From positions 1 to 41,408 of the forward strand of contig JASEEU010000011.1 of NCBI GenBank assembly GCA_030019445.1: a stretch of DNA of 41,408 nt, written 5' to 3'. Position 1 is the first letter of the stretch, and each line of letters begins with the position of its first letter. A program made the position numbers and the translations under genes. This stretch comes from Anaerosomatales bacterium (GTDB lineage: Bacteria; Actinomycetota; Coriobacteriia; Anaerosomatales; Anaerosomataceae). Positions 6,818-15,433 of this stretch are shown here, piece after piece. Below the pieces are notes generated by a model. The model ran no database searches and was not told where the DNA came from. It saw only the letters and a program-made list of their open reading frames with translations.

Positions 6818-8130
6818 CGCGAAGCGTGGCGCGCCATCGCCTGCCGGTAGACGTCCTCGAGCGCATCGACGACGACGGGCAGGTCGTGTGCGCGCACATC
6901 GGCGATGCACTGCCGGCCGAACCGCTCCCGACGCTCGACATCCGCGGCAAGCTCGACGAGCTTCTCGGCCATCGCCTGCACGTCGTAGGCGGGCACGATG
7001 ACGCCGTCACGCCCGTTGCGCACGATCTCGGGGATGGCGAGAGCGCGCACGCCGAGCACCGGGAGGCCCGCCGCCATCGCCTCCAGCAGCACGATCCCCT
7101 GCGTCTCGATCGTGCTCGCCGTGAGGAAGAGGTCGTAGTCGCGATACGAGCGTGCCAGCGCCTCGCGGTCCATGAAGCCGAGGAAGCGGACGCGCCCGCC
7201 CAGGCCGAGGCGGTCCGCAAGCCGCTCGAGCGTCTCGCGCGCGGGACCGTCGCCGGCGACGTGCAGCTCGAGGCCGGGGAGCTTCTCGGCTGAGCGCGCG
7301 AACGCCTGGATCACGACATCCACGTTCTTCTCGTAGCCGAGACGCCCGGCGTGGAGCACGCGGCCGAGCGTCCCCCACTCCTCCTTGGGCCGCACGAGCG
7401 AGAGGTCGAGCCCGTTGGAGAGGTAGTCCACCGGGACGGTGACGCCGTGGTGCATGAGCTCGCGCTTGAGCGTGGTGGACGGCGTGAGCACGAGGTCGGC
7501 GCGGTTGTAGAGCATCCGCGTGAACCGCCACGCGACGCGGGTGGAGAGCTCGGTGTGCTCCTCGGTGGCCACCTCCGAGGAGATGCCGAGGATCTCCTCG
7601 AAGAGCTCGTCGGTGGCGCCCTCGAGGAACGCGCGGCCGCGAACGATGCGCTGCCAGAGCCCGGAATCGATCATGCGGACGAACACGTACGAATCTGTGA
7701 TGCGCTGCTGCAAGTCGGCCATGCCGAGTATCCGCGAGGGCTCGAGGTACTGCATGAAGTCCGGGATGTAGGTGTGGTACGTCTGCACGTTGGGCAGGCC
7801 GAGCATGCGCGTGACCGCCAACCCGAGCACGCCGAGCGAGAGCGGCGTATGGATGTGCACCACATCGGGCGCGAACCGCCGGAGCTTGTTCGCGAGCGAT
7901 ACGATCGACGGCATCGCCACCCGTGTGGCCTTGTTGGTGATGAAGCTGACCGCCGGGTAGCGCGCGATGGTGATCCCCGGCGCGGGCTCGTCGGTGAACG
8001 CCGGATACGCGGGGCTCACGATGAGCACCTCGTGGCCGCGAGCGGCGAGCTCGCGCGTGTGCGAGTCGATCGCGGTGACCGCGCCGTTGATCTCCGGCAG
8101 GTATGTGTCCGTCACGTACGCGATGCGCAT
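6814..8130 (-). CDS. Family 4 glycosyltransferase
   Basis: A 438-residue GT-B enzyme expected to work at the inner face of the membrane on a lipid or glycan acceptor. The N-terminal domain opens with YVTDTYLPEINGAVTAI and carries HIHTPLSLG (about 96-104). The C-terminal domain carries HAGRLGYEKNVDVVI and the E-x7-E motif (ETQGIVLLE), which binds the nucleotide-sugar. It resembles PimA/MgtA/diacylglycerol glucosyltransferases, but the acceptor cannot be told from sequence. An insertion at about 140-190 lengthens it relative to typical family members. It probably shares a transcript with the PLP enzyme ten bases upstream. Confidence 0.85.
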   Translation of the reverse strand: MRIAYVTDTYLPEINGAVTAIDSHTRELAARGHEVLIVSPAYPAFTDEPAPGITIARYPAVSFITNKATRVAMPSIVSLANKLRRFAPDVVHIHTPLSLGVLGLAVTRMLGLPNVQTYHTYIPDFMQYLEPSRILGMADLQQRITDSYVFVRMIDSGLWQRIVRGRAFLEGATDELFEEILGISSEVATEEHTELSTRVAWRFTRMLYNRADLVLTPSTTLKRELMHHGVTVPVDYLSNGLDLSLVRPKEEWGTLGRVLHAGRLGYEKNVDVVIQAFARSAEKLPGLELHVAGDGPARETLERLADRLGLGGRVRFLGFMDREALARSYRDYDLFLTASTIETQGIVLLEAMAAGLPVLGVRALAIPEIVRNGRDGVIVPAYDVQAMAEKLVELAADVERRERFGRQCIADVRAHDLPVVVDALEDVYRQAMARHASR

Positions 8131-8139
8131 GCCGTCACC

Positions 8140-9222
8140 CTACGGGACGATGTCGAGCGGCTGCACCTCTCCGGTGAAGTACGCCTGCAGCTCGACGGGA
8201 AGCTCGCGGTAGTCCGCGCCGTCGCGCAGCGCCGCCGTGTCGTGCGAGTTGTACGTGTCCCAGAACACGACGTCCTGCTCGGCCAGTTCGCCGGCAGCGC
8301 CGTCCGCGATGAGCGCCGCGAACGTCTTCCCCGTGTAGGTACCCTCCAGCGCGATGCCCGCGGTCTCCCGCGCGAGGGCGATCGCCGCCATGCCTTCCGC
8401 CGAGAAGTGCGCGTACCCTTCGCCGAGAAGACCCTCGACCACCCGCAGCCGCACGCGGTCGGCAAGGCCCGGCGGCGTGTCCGGATACGCGGCCGCAAGG
8501 ATCGCCGCGCTCTCGCACAGAAGCGTGCCGAGACGGTCATCGGGCGTGGCGGCGGCCGGGACCACGCGCACCGCGCGTACCTCGGCGGGCAGGCCCGCCA
8601 TCGCCAAGCCGAGCGCGACCCCGACGGCGGTGCCCATGCTGCCGAGGGCCACGTACACGGCGTCGGGCTCAGGGAGCATGCCCGCGGCGACCTGCGCGGC
8701 AAGCTCGAGCCCCGCCGTCGCGACGCCCGCGGTGCTCGACGGCGTCGTGCCGCCGAAAGGGATGACGTAGGTGCGCTCACCGCGCTCGGCGGCGGCGCGC
8801 ACGAGGTCGTCGCCGAGCGCGATGGCGGCCTCATGGTCGGGTGCCGAGTGGATCTCCGCGCCCACGGCGCGCTGCGCCAGCAGGTTCTTGCGCACGTACG
8901 CCGCGTTGACCTGCGGGGTCAGCACCGAGACCGGCTGCAGCCCCAGGCGTGTCGCGTAGACCGCGGTGGCGAGCGCGTGGTTGGAGCCGGCCGCGCCGAA
9001 GGTGAGCACGCGGGTGGCGCCGGCAGCGCGGGCCTCGGCAAGCAGCACCTCGAGCTTGCGGACCTTGTTGCCGCCGTAGGGGCGCGCCGAGCGATCGTCT
9101 CGCTTGAACGCGAGCGACCGCGCACCGACGGTGGCGGCGGCCTCTGGTGCGAGGGTCACGGGCGTGGGGAACTCCCCGAGCGGCGCGCGCGCGAGCGGCG
9201 CGCCCGGGGTCGTCTCGGCCAC
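8140..9222 (-). CDS. PLP-dependent D-cysteine desulfhydrase / ACC deaminase family protein
   Basis: A 360-residue fold-type II PLP enzyme. The cofactor lysine is in RPYGGNKVRKLE (about 48-59), the phosphate-binding region begins at FGAAGSNHALATAVYA, and an internal PFGGTTP loop is present. Family members release ammonia and pyruvate or 2-oxobutyrate from D-cysteine or 1-aminocyclopropane-1-carboxylate; in most bacteria the D-cysteine activity is the real one. The substrate-defining residues cannot be judged here. It lies between the NYN-domain gene (one base apart) and the glycosyltransferase, all on one strand and probably co-transcribed. Confidence 0.82.
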   Translation of the reverse strand: MAETTPGAPLARAPLGEFPTPVTLAPEAAATVGARSLAFKRDDRSARPYGGNKVRKLEVLLAEARAAGATRVLTFGAAGSNHALATAVYATRLGLQPVSVLTPQVNAAYVRKNLLAQRAVGAEIHSAPDHEAAIALGDDLVRAAAERGERTYVIPFGGTTPSSTAGVATAGLELAAQVAAGMLPEPDAVYVALGSMGTAVGVALGLAMAGLPAEVRAVRVVPAAATPDDRLGTLLCESAAILAAAYPDTPPGLADRVRLRVVEGLLGEGYAHFSAEGMAAIALARETAGIALEGTYTGKTFAALIADGAAGELAEQDVVFWDTYNSHDTAALRDGADYRELPVELQAYFTGEVQPLDIVP

Positions 9223-9223
9223 G

Positions 9224-10009
9224 CTACTTCTCCGTGAAGCCGACGACGACGAACGTGCCCGACCGCTGGTCGGTGCGCAGCGTGATGAGGCCGGCGCGCT
9301 CGGCGTCTTGCAGGAAGTCCGAGAACGAACGGTAGCCGTAGCTGGACTCGGAGAACTGCGGCTGCTTGCGCTTCATGGTGTCTTTGACCATCGACGAGTG
9401 CATGACGTCTTTGTTCTCGCGCTGCAGCGCCTGGATGGACTCGACGAGCAGCTTCATGGCCGGGCGCTTCTTGGCCGGGATCTCGGAGAGCGAGACCTTG
9501 GGCGCCGCGGGTCCCTTGATGACGTCCTCGTAGTAGATGAACTCGTCGCAGTTGGCCGCGAACAGGTCGGACGTGGCGTCTTTGGTGCCGAGCCCGATGA
9601 CGGTCTTGCCGTTCTCCTTGAGCTTGGCCACGAGCGGCGTGAAGTCGGAGTCTCCCGAGACGATCACGAACGTGTCGATATGCTCTTTGGAGTAGCACAT
9701 CTCCATGGCGTCCACGCAGAGCTGGATGTCCGCGTGGTTCTTTCCGGTCTTGCCGCGCTCGGGTATCTCCATCATCTGGATCCCCGCGTCGTGCAGCGTA
9801 GGCCGATAGGTGCTGAAGCGCCCCCAGTCGGCGTACGCGCGCTTCACGATGACCTTGCCCTTCTCCACGAGCCGCTCGAGCACGGTCTGGATCTCGACGG
9901 TGGGCTTGGTCTTGGGCTGCTTGCCCCGGCGTCCGTTGGGACGCTCCACGCCCAGCGCGAGGTTCTCGAAGTCTATGAATACGGCGAGCGAGTGCGCTTC
10001 CTCGGCCAT
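9224..10009 (-). CDS. NYN-domain putative RNase with C-terminal OST-HTH (LOTUS) domain
   Basis: A 261-residue protein. The N-terminal PIN-like NYN domain (about 1-150) shows AVFIDFENLALG, then KNHADIQLCVDAMEM and VSGDSDFTPLVAKLKENGKTVIG; the conserved acidic residues fit a metal-dependent RNase. The C-terminal part (about 185-261, SSYGYRSFSDFLQDAERAGL) matches an OST-HTH/LOTUS RNA-binding domain. The ATG at 10009 has GGAGG four bases upstream; an earlier in-frame ATG has a poorer context. This architecture is widespread in bacteria, with little functional evidence. It is the first gene of a three-gene unit. Confidence 0.85.
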   Translation of the reverse strand: MAEEAHSLAVFIDFENLALGVERPNGRRGKQPKTKPTVEIQTVLERLVEKGKVIVKRAYADWGRFSTYRPTLHDAGIQMMEIPERGKTGKNHADIQLCVDAMEMCYSKEHIDTFVIVSGDSDFTPLVAKLKENGKTVIGLGTKDATSDLFAANCDEFIYYEDVIKGPAAPKVSLSEIPAKKRPAMKLLVESIQALQRENKDVMHSSMVKDTMKRKQPQFSESSYGYRSFSDFLQDAERAGLITLRTDQRSGTFVVVGFTEK

Positions 10010-10137
10010 CAGACCTCCATTCGGTGTGCGTCGCATGTCGATCGCGTCAGGTCGGCCGGCGACGCGTCCGGCCCGGCGTTCGGGCGACGCGTCTGATCCT
10101 CCCGCCTCGCATCGTATCACCCCGTGGGGAGAAGCGA

Positions 10138-10163
10138 ACGGGCGGCCCCGGAGGACCGCCCGT
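10138..10163 (-). terminator. Stem-loop terminator behind the secreted protein gene
   Basis: ACGGGCGG (10138-10145) and CCGCCCGT (10156-10163) form a perfect eight-base stem with a ten-base loop, 22 bases after the stop codon of the minus-strand gene. The T-run is weak on both strands (TTCGCTTCT on the minus strand), so it may need Rho. Confidence 0.6.
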
Positions 10164-10185
10164 CGTCACGCTATCCGAACCGGCG

Positions 10186-10713
10186 CTACTGCGCGGGGAG
10201 GTACATCCCGCCGCACGCGCCCTGGCCACCGAAGCCCTGGCCGCCGCGCATGCCGCCGCGACCCTGGCCGGCCCAGCTCGGAGGCCCGACCTCGTCGGTC
10301 TCGATGCGCTCACCGAGACGCTCGGTCATGGTCTCGAGCATGAGGTCCGCCTGCTCCTGCGTCAGCGTGCCGTCAGCGACACGCTCGTCGAGCAGCTGCT
10401 TGCGGGCGTCGAGCGCCTCGCTCACGACCTCGTCGCTGTCGACGCCGTTGGCCTCCGCGATGTCCGCGAGGGAGTTGCCTTCGGCCCGCTCGGCCGCGAT
10501 CTCATCGGTCGACAGACCTGTCAGGTCCGCTACGATATCGATGAGGCGCGCGCCCGCGCCGTTGACGGCTCGGCCGAGGCCGAGGCCGGCGCAGACCACC
10601 GGGTTCTCGGGATCGTAGTCCGCCGGAGCCGCGGCCGCCAGCGAGACGCTGCCCAGCACGAGCCCCGCGACGAGACCGGCTGCCACCAGCACGATCGCCT
10701 TGCTCTTCTTCAT
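10186..10713 (-). CDS. Secreted helical protein with Gly/Met-rich tail, unknown function
   Basis: A 175-residue exported protein. A signal peptide (KKSKAIVLVAAGLVAGLVLGSVSLAAAAP) is followed by the helical segments TGLSTDEIAAERAEGNSLADIAEANGV and DARKQLLDERVADGTLTQEQADLMLETMTERL. These resemble small secreted proteins common in Firmicutes and Actinomycetota (DUF2680-like), with no known activity. The last 25 residues are rich in Gly, Met and Gln with one Cys (GQGACGGMYLPAQ). The ATG has GGAGGT seven bases upstream, and a terminator hairpin follows. It stands alone, divergent from the methyltransferase gene. Confidence 0.75.
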   Translation of the reverse strand: MKKSKAIVLVAAGLVAGLVLGSVSLAAAAPADYDPENPVVCAGLGLGRAVNGAGARLIDIVADLTGLSTDEIAAERAEGNSLADIAEANGVDSDEVVSEALDARKQLLDERVADGTLTQEQADLMLETMTERLGERIETDEVGPPSWAGQGRGGMRGGQGFGGQGACGGMYLPAQ

Positions 10714-10871
10714 GTCGTACACCTCCTGTCGGTGTGGGATGCTCGAACCTATGACTGCAGTATGTCCGGCGCGTTTGAAGGAGTTGTGAACGCGGCGTGC
10801 CCGTCGGGTGAAACCGTCACCCGCACGGGAGGCCGCAGTGGTATACAGTTTTGAGTGGAAAGGATGCAATC

Positions 10872-11450
10872 GTGGCGTATCGCTTCAATCCCGCGAAGCT
10901 GGAGAAGCTCAACGACGTCCGCCGCCTCGACGACCTGCGACCGGACGAGATGTGGGCCGCGTTCGGCGTGCCCGACGCGCGCGTCGCGGTCGAGGTGGGC
11001 GCGGGCACGGGGATCTTCTCGGCGGAGTTCGCGCGACGCATGGCCGGGGGCGGCGTCCTGTACGCCGTCGACAGCGAGCCGGCGATGCTCGACTGGATGG
11101 CGGAGCACCTCCCCGACGACGTGCGGGGCACCATCGCCGTCACCGACGCCGACGCGCTCTCGCTGCCGCTCGAGGACGGCGCCGCGGACCTGGTCTTCTC
11201 GGTCAACCTGCACCACGAGCTGCCCGATCGCGCGGGCATGATCGCCGAGGCCGTGCGCGTGCTGCGCGCCGGCGGGACGCTCGGCATCGTGGACTGGGCG
11301 GCCGCCGAGACGCCCAAGGGGCCGCCGATCGAGCACCGCATCCCTGCCGAGACGATCGCCGCCGAGCTTGAGGCCGCCGGGCTTGCCGACGTCACCGTGC
11401 ACCCCGTGCTGCCGTACCATTCCGTCGTGACCGGGCGAAAGCCCGTGTGA
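10872..11450 (+). CDS. Class I SAM-dependent methyltransferase
   Basis: A 192-residue methyltransferase of the UbiE/Methyltransf_11 type. Motif I is VEVGAGTGIFSAEFA (about 38-52), the acidic residue that binds SAM ribose is in YAVDSEP, and LVFSVNLHHELPDRAGM is the post-II region. I chose the GTG at 10872 because GGAAAGGA ends seven bases before it; a TTG seven codons upstream lacks a ribosome site. It is probably co-transcribed with the lipoprotein gene 19 bases downstream. The substrate is unknown. Confidence 0.83.
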   Translation: MAYRFNPAKLEKLNDVRRLDDLRPDEMWAAFGVPDARVAVEVGAGTGIFSAEFARRMAGGGVLYAVDSEPAMLDWMAEHLPDDVRGTIAVTDADALSLPLEDGAADLVFSVNLHHELPDRAGMIAEAVRVLRAGGTLGIVDWAAAETPKGPPIEHRIPAETIAAELEAAGLADVTVHPVLPYHSVVTGRKPV

Positions 11451-11469
11451 CCCGATGAAGGGGGGCGTC

Positions 11470-12237
11470 ATGCGCAGATCGGCCGTCGTGCTGCTCGCGC
11501 TGCTCGCGCTCCTCTCGGCCGGCTGCAGAGACGCCGCGCCGGAGACCACCGACGCGACACCGCCCGCCGCCGGGGAGACCACCGCGAGCGCCGGGGAGGG
11601 CGCGGCCGCCGAGAGCGGCCCGGACGCGCCGAGCGTCGCGCTGCACTCGCCCGCCGAGGGCAGCGCCGAGCGCATGACGCTGCTCGGGGCCGCTCGCGAC
11701 TACCTGCGCATCCCTGAAGACCTCGTCTGCCGCCAGGTGCAGGTCGAGGGTGACGCGGCGGTGCTCGACGTGGAGGCCGCTCCCGCCGGGACCGGCTGGC
11801 GCACGTTCCTCGGCCTGTCGCGCAGCGGGGAGGACTGGGTCGTCACCTTCAGCACGCCGGCGTTCGACGGCGAGCCCGACTCCTCCGCGGAGTGGATGTC
11901 CCAGGTGCCCGCGTCGCTCGTCGACGCGGTCGACTGGGCGCTCCCCCGCCGCGAGCTCGCGAGCGCGGCGCGCGAGCACGCCATCGCGTGCGGCGCGGGG
12001 ATGGGCGGCTTCGCGCCGAGCGAGCTCGCCGCCACCGACCCCCGGATGGCGCGCACCGCCGTCCACGAGTGGTGGGCGTCGAGCGTGGTCTCCTACACGG
12101 GCGGCGGGCTCGACCCGCTCGTGGTGTACATGCGCTGGCGACCAGACGGCGACGGGTGGGAGACCGTCGACTGCGGCACGGGCATCGAACCCACGCACGA
12201 CCCGCGCTTCCCCACGGAGGTCGCGGACGAGCTCTGA
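11470..12237 (+). CDS. Lipoprotein of unknown function
   Basis: A 255-residue predicted lipoprotein. The signal sequence ends in the lipobox LSAGC, with lipidated Cys at about residue 19. A Thr/Ala/Pro-rich low-complexity linker (to about 60) and a folded domain follow. I recognise no family. The domain contains YLRIPEDLVCRQVQVEGDAAVLDVEA and TGWRTFLGLSRSGEDWVVTF, which suggests an alpha/beta module, plus three further Cys that could form disulfides outside the membrane. The ATG at 11470 has AAGGGGGG four bases upstream. Confidence 0.75.
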   Translation: MRRSAVVLLALLALLSAGCRDAAPETTDATPPAAGETTASAGEGAAAESGPDAPSVALHSPAEGSAERMTLLGAARDYLRIPEDLVCRQVQVEGDAAVLDVEAAPAGTGWRTFLGLSRSGEDWVVTFSTPAFDGEPDSSAEWMSQVPASLVDAVDWALPRRELASAAREHAIACGAGMGGFAPSELAATDPRMARTAVHEWWASSVVSYTGGGLDPLVVYMRWRPDGDGWETVDCGTGIEPTHDPRFPTEVADEL

Positions 12238-12273
12238 CGGACAGACGTCGTGACGAGAGGATCGGAGGGCTTC

Positions 12274-13602
12274 ATGGAGCGGGTGCGCACGGTCATCATG
12301 GGCGCCGCGGGGCGCGACTTCCACGACTTCCACACGCTGTATCGCGACGACCCGGCCACCGAGGTGGTCGCGTTCACGGCCACGCAGATCCCGGGCATCG
12401 AGGGACGCACGTACCCGCCCGAGCTCGCGGGGCCGCTCTACCCCGACGGCATCCCGATCGTTCCGGAGTCCGAGCTTGCCGCTCTCATCGCCGAGAAAGA
12501 CGTCGAGCGCGTCGTCTTCGCCTACAGCGACGTCTCCCACGAGACCGTCATGCACAAGGCGTCGATCGCCATCGCGGCGGGCGCGCACTTCGTGCTGCCC
12601 GGCTCCACGCCGACGATGCTGCGCTCCTCCAAGCCGGTGATCTCGATCTGCGCGGTCCGCACCGGCGTCGGCAAGTCGGGCATCAGCAAGCGGGTCATCT
12701 CGGCCCTGAAGGCGCGCGGCCTGCGCGCCGTCGACATCCGGCACCCCATGCCCTACCGCGACCTGCTGCGCATGCGCGTCGAGCGCTACGCCAGCTATGA
12801 GGACCTCGACAGCCTCGGCGTCACCATCGAGGAGCGCGAGGAGTACGAGCACATGATCGACGAGGGCATCGTCGTCTTCGCCGGCGTCGACTACGCGGCG
12901 ATCCTCGCCGAGGCCGAGAAGGAAGCCGACGTCATCGTGTGGGACGGCGGCAACAACGACCTGCCGTTCTACGCCCCCGACCTGGAGATCGTGGCGCTCG
13001 ATCCGCACCGCGCGGGACACGAGATGCTCTACCACCCCGGTGAGGCCAACCTGCGCCGCGCCGGCGTGCTCATCATCAACAAGGTCAACACCGCGGACCC
13101 GGTCGACGTGGCGTCGGTGCGTGAGACGGCGGCGGCCGTGAACCCCGACGCGCTCCTGATCGAGACCGATTCGGCCATCGTGCTCGACGACCCCGAGGCG
13201 GTGCGCGGCAAGCGCGTGCTCGTGATCGAGGACGGCCCCACGGTCACGCACGGCGGCATGGGCTACGGCGCGGGTGCGATCGCCGCCCGCGAGCACGGGG
13301 CGGCCGAGCTCGTCGACCCGCGGCCGGGCGCCGTGGGCACGATCGCCGAGGTGCTCGAGACCTACACGCACCTCACCGAGGTGCTGCCGGCGGCCGGCTA
13401 CTCGGCCCGACAGCTCGCAGACCTCGAGGAGACGGTGAAGCGCACGGACTGCGACATCGTGGTCGTGGCGACGCCGATCGACCTCTCGCGGCTCATCACG
13501 ATCGAGCAGCCCTCGGTACGGGCGCGCTACCGCGTGGAGGACCGCTCCGAGCCGACGCTCGACGACGTGGTGGGCGACTTCCTCGACGCGCGCGGGCTGT
13601 AA
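12274..13602 (+). CDS. Cyclic 2,3-diphosphoglycerate synthetase-like P-loop protein
   Basis: A 442-residue protein of the family annotated as cyclic 2,3-diphosphoglycerate synthetase or related GTPase. An N-terminal Rossmann-like domain (RTVIMGAAGRDFHDFHTLYRDD) is followed by a P-loop at about 121-130 (RTGVGKSGIS). Then come GGNNDLPFYAPDLEIVALDPHRAGHE, IINKVNTAD (a possible nucleotide-specificity loop) and GPTVTHGGMGYGAGAIAA. In methanogens the enzyme makes an osmolyte/thermoprotectant. In bacteria homologues are common but untested, so the reaction is uncertain. The ATG at 12274 has GGAGGG four bases upstream. Confidence 0.78.
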   Translation: MERVRTVIMGAAGRDFHDFHTLYRDDPATEVVAFTATQIPGIEGRTYPPELAGPLYPDGIPIVPESELAALIAEKDVERVVFAYSDVSHETVMHKASIAIAAGAHFVLPGSTPTMLRSSKPVISICAVRTGVGKSGISKRVISALKARGLRAVDIRHPMPYRDLLRMRVERYASYEDLDSLGVTIEEREEYEHMIDEGIVVFAGVDYAAILAEAEKEADVIVWDGGNNDLPFYAPDLEIVALDPHRAGHEMLYHPGEANLRRAGVLIINKVNTADPVDVASVRETAAAVNPDALLIETDSAIVLDDPEAVRGKRVLVIEDGPTVTHGGMGYGAGAIAAREHGAAELVDPRPGAVGTIAEVLETYTHLTEVLPAAGYSARQLADLEETVKRTDCDIVVVATPIDLSRLITIEQPSVRARYRVEDRSEPTLDDVVGDFLDARGL

Positions 13603-13624
13603 GCCTCCCCCCACGGGCCATCAC

Positions 13625-13657
13625 AGCGGGTCGGTCGCCTCGCGCGGCCGGCCCGCT
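13625..13657. terminator. Bidirectional stem-loop between convergent genes
   Basis: AGCGGGTCGGTCG and CGGCCGGCCCGCT pair along 13 positions, with two G-T wobbles, around a short loop. The element sits between the end of the GTPase-like gene (13602) and the end of the convergent degV gene (13656), overlapping the latter's stop codon. There is no T-run. Confidence 0.5.
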
Positions 13658-14525
13658 AGTGCGCTTCGCCCCAGAAGACGAGCGCGAGCATGCCCGGTCC
13701 CGTGTGGGCGCCGATGACGGGCCCGACATCCATGGTGAGGTCGACCGCGACGCCGGTCTTCTCGGCCAGCATCGCCGCGAGCCGTCCGGCGTCCTCGGCG
13801 CAATCGCCGTGCGCGATCGCCACCGTGCCGCCCTGGCCGTCGCGGTGCTGCTCGAGCAGGTCGACGAGCGCGCGCATCGCCTTCACGCGACCGCGGAAGT
13901 TGCGCTTGAGCTCCAGGCGGCCGTCGGTGGTGATGGTGAGCAGCGGCTTGACGTCGAGCAGCGCGCCGGCGGCCGCCGCCGTGCCCGAGAGGCGTCCCCC
14001 GCGCCGCAGCGTCTCGAGGTCGTCGATGATGAAGTAGCCGTGGAGCCGCGGACGCCGCTCGGCGATCCACGCCTCGAGCTCGTCGGCCGTCGCCCCCTCG
14101 CGCCAGCGACGCGCGGCCTCGTAGACGAGCACGCCCTCGGCCACCGACGCGGCGAGCGTGTCGATCACGCGGATGTCGGCGTCGGGATAGCGGCCGAGCA
14201 CGTCGGCGCGCGCGAGGTGCGCGACGTCGAAGGTGCCGGAGAGCTGCGAGGAGAAGCCGAGGTAGACGAGCGGACGACCCTCGGCGGCGGCGCGCTCGAA
14301 GACGTCGACGAACGCGTGCATCGGGATCTGCGCGGTCGTCGCATGCTCGCCTGCGCGCATGGCGTCGTAGAAGTCGCCGTGCGCGAGGCTGACGCCGAAG
14401 TCATCGACGTGTTCTTCGTCCTTGAGGGTGTACGGGAAGTGGAGCACCTCGACGCCGAGGTCGCGGATGGTATCGCGGGGCAGATCGCAGCAGGAGTCGA
14501 CCACGAGCGAGAAGCGTGGTTCCAC
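13656..14525 (-). CDS. DegV family fatty-acid-binding protein (second of a tandem pair)
   Basis: A 289-residue DegV (FakB-like) protein, which binds a fatty acid for phosphorylation by FakA. The opening SLVVDSCCDLPRDTIRDLGVEVLHFPY, the YLGFSSQLSGTFD serine loop and LETLRRGGRLSGTAAAAG are family signatures, and the C-terminus has HTGPGMLAL. The GTG at 14525 has AAAGGTGA upstream and starts five bases after the stop of the first degV. The two paralogues differ enough to bind different lipids. No fakA kinase gene is in the window. Confidence 0.88.
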   Translation of the reverse strand: MEPRFSLVVDSCCDLPRDTIRDLGVEVLHFPYTLKDEEHVDDFGVSLAHGDFYDAMRAGEHATTAQIPMHAFVDVFERAAAEGRPLVYLGFSSQLSGTFDVAHLARADVLGRYPDADIRVIDTLAASVAEGVLVYEAARRWREGATADELEAWIAERRPRLHGYFIIDDLETLRRGGRLSGTAAAAGALLDVKPLLTITTDGRLELKRNFRGRVKAMRALVDLLEQHRDGQGGTVAIAHGDCAEDAGRLAAMLAEKTGVAVDLTMDVGPVIGAHTGPGMLALVFWGEAH

Positions 14526-14530
14526 GAACG

Positions 14531-15406
14531 TCACCTTTCAGTCTTACGCATGGGCTCTGCCGTATGATAGACCACTCCGACAGTCCCCGGGCCGACATGC
14601 GCCCCGATGGCCGGTCCCACGGACACGAGCGGCACCTCGGCGTCCACGTGGTGCGCCAGCTCGTCGGCGAGCGCACGGCCCTGCTCCTCGGCGTCGATGT
14701 GGTGGACGAGCAGCCCGCGCAGACCGCCCTTGGCCGCGGCATCGCGCTCCACCGCCGAGACGATCTCGGCCACCGCGCGCTTGACCGTGCGGACCTTGCC
14801 GAAGACGTCGGTCACGCCGTCGACGACGGTGAGGATGGGCCTGATCTGCAGCAGTGAGCCGAGTAGCGCGGACGCGCTCCCGATGCGCCCGCCGCGCCGC
14901 AGGTACTCGAGCGTCTCGGGCACGAAGAGGAAGCGCGTGCGCTCGATGCGCTCACCCGCGGCCGCCACGACGGCATCCGCCGCGCCGCCACCGGTCGCGA
15001 CCTCGGCCGCGGCGAGCGCCGCGAAGCCGAGCTCCATGCAGTTGGAGCGCGAGTCAACGAGCTCGATCCGCGCGTCGGGGTGGCGTTCGAGCACCATCCC
15101 GCGCGCGAGCTCGGCGGTGGAGAACGTCCCGCTCATCTCGGACGAGATGAAGACGCCCACGACATCGTGGCCCTCGGCCACACGGGCCTCGAATATCTCC
15201 ACGAGGTCGCTCACCGCCGGCTGCGACGTCGTCGGGAACGCCTTCGTCGCGGCGAGCGCGGCGTAGAACGACGCGTGGTCGGGCGAGGCGTCGGAGAACT
15301 CGGCGCCCTCGAGGTGCACGTGCAGGGGCACGATGGTGACGTCGTGACGCTCTCGCTCTGCCGAGGGCAGGTACGACGTGCTGTCGGTGACGACCTTGAC
15401 GCTCAC
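14531..15406 (-). CDS. DegV family fatty-acid-binding protein (first of a tandem pair)
   Basis: A 291-residue DegV/FakB-like protein. It has the N-terminal VKVVTDSTSYLP, PTTSQPAVSDLVEIF, the lipid-head-group loop VFISSEMSGTFSTAELA, LEYLRRGGRIGSASALLGSLLQIRPIL, and the C-terminal GAHVGPGTVGVVYH. It is a complete family member of usual length. It reads into the second degV gene five bases later, so the pair is translated together. In Firmicutes different FakB proteins select saturated or unsaturated fatty acids; a similar division here is inference. Confidence 0.9.
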   Translation of the reverse strand: MSVKVVTDSTSYLPSAERERHDVTIVPLHVHLEGAEFSDASPDHASFYAALAATKAFPTTSQPAVSDLVEIFEARVAEGHDVVGVFISSEMSGTFSTAELARGMVLERHPDARIELVDSRSNCMELGFAALAAAEVATGGGAADAVVAAAGERIERTRFLFVPETLEYLRRGGRIGSASALLGSLLQIRPILTVVDGVTDVFGKVRTVKRAVAEIVSAVERDAAAKGGLRGLLVHHIDAEEQGRALADELAHHVDAEVPLVSVGPAIGAHVGPGTVGVVYHTAEPMRKTER

Positions 15407-15433
15407 GCGACTCCTCTCGCGGCGCTCGCGCGC

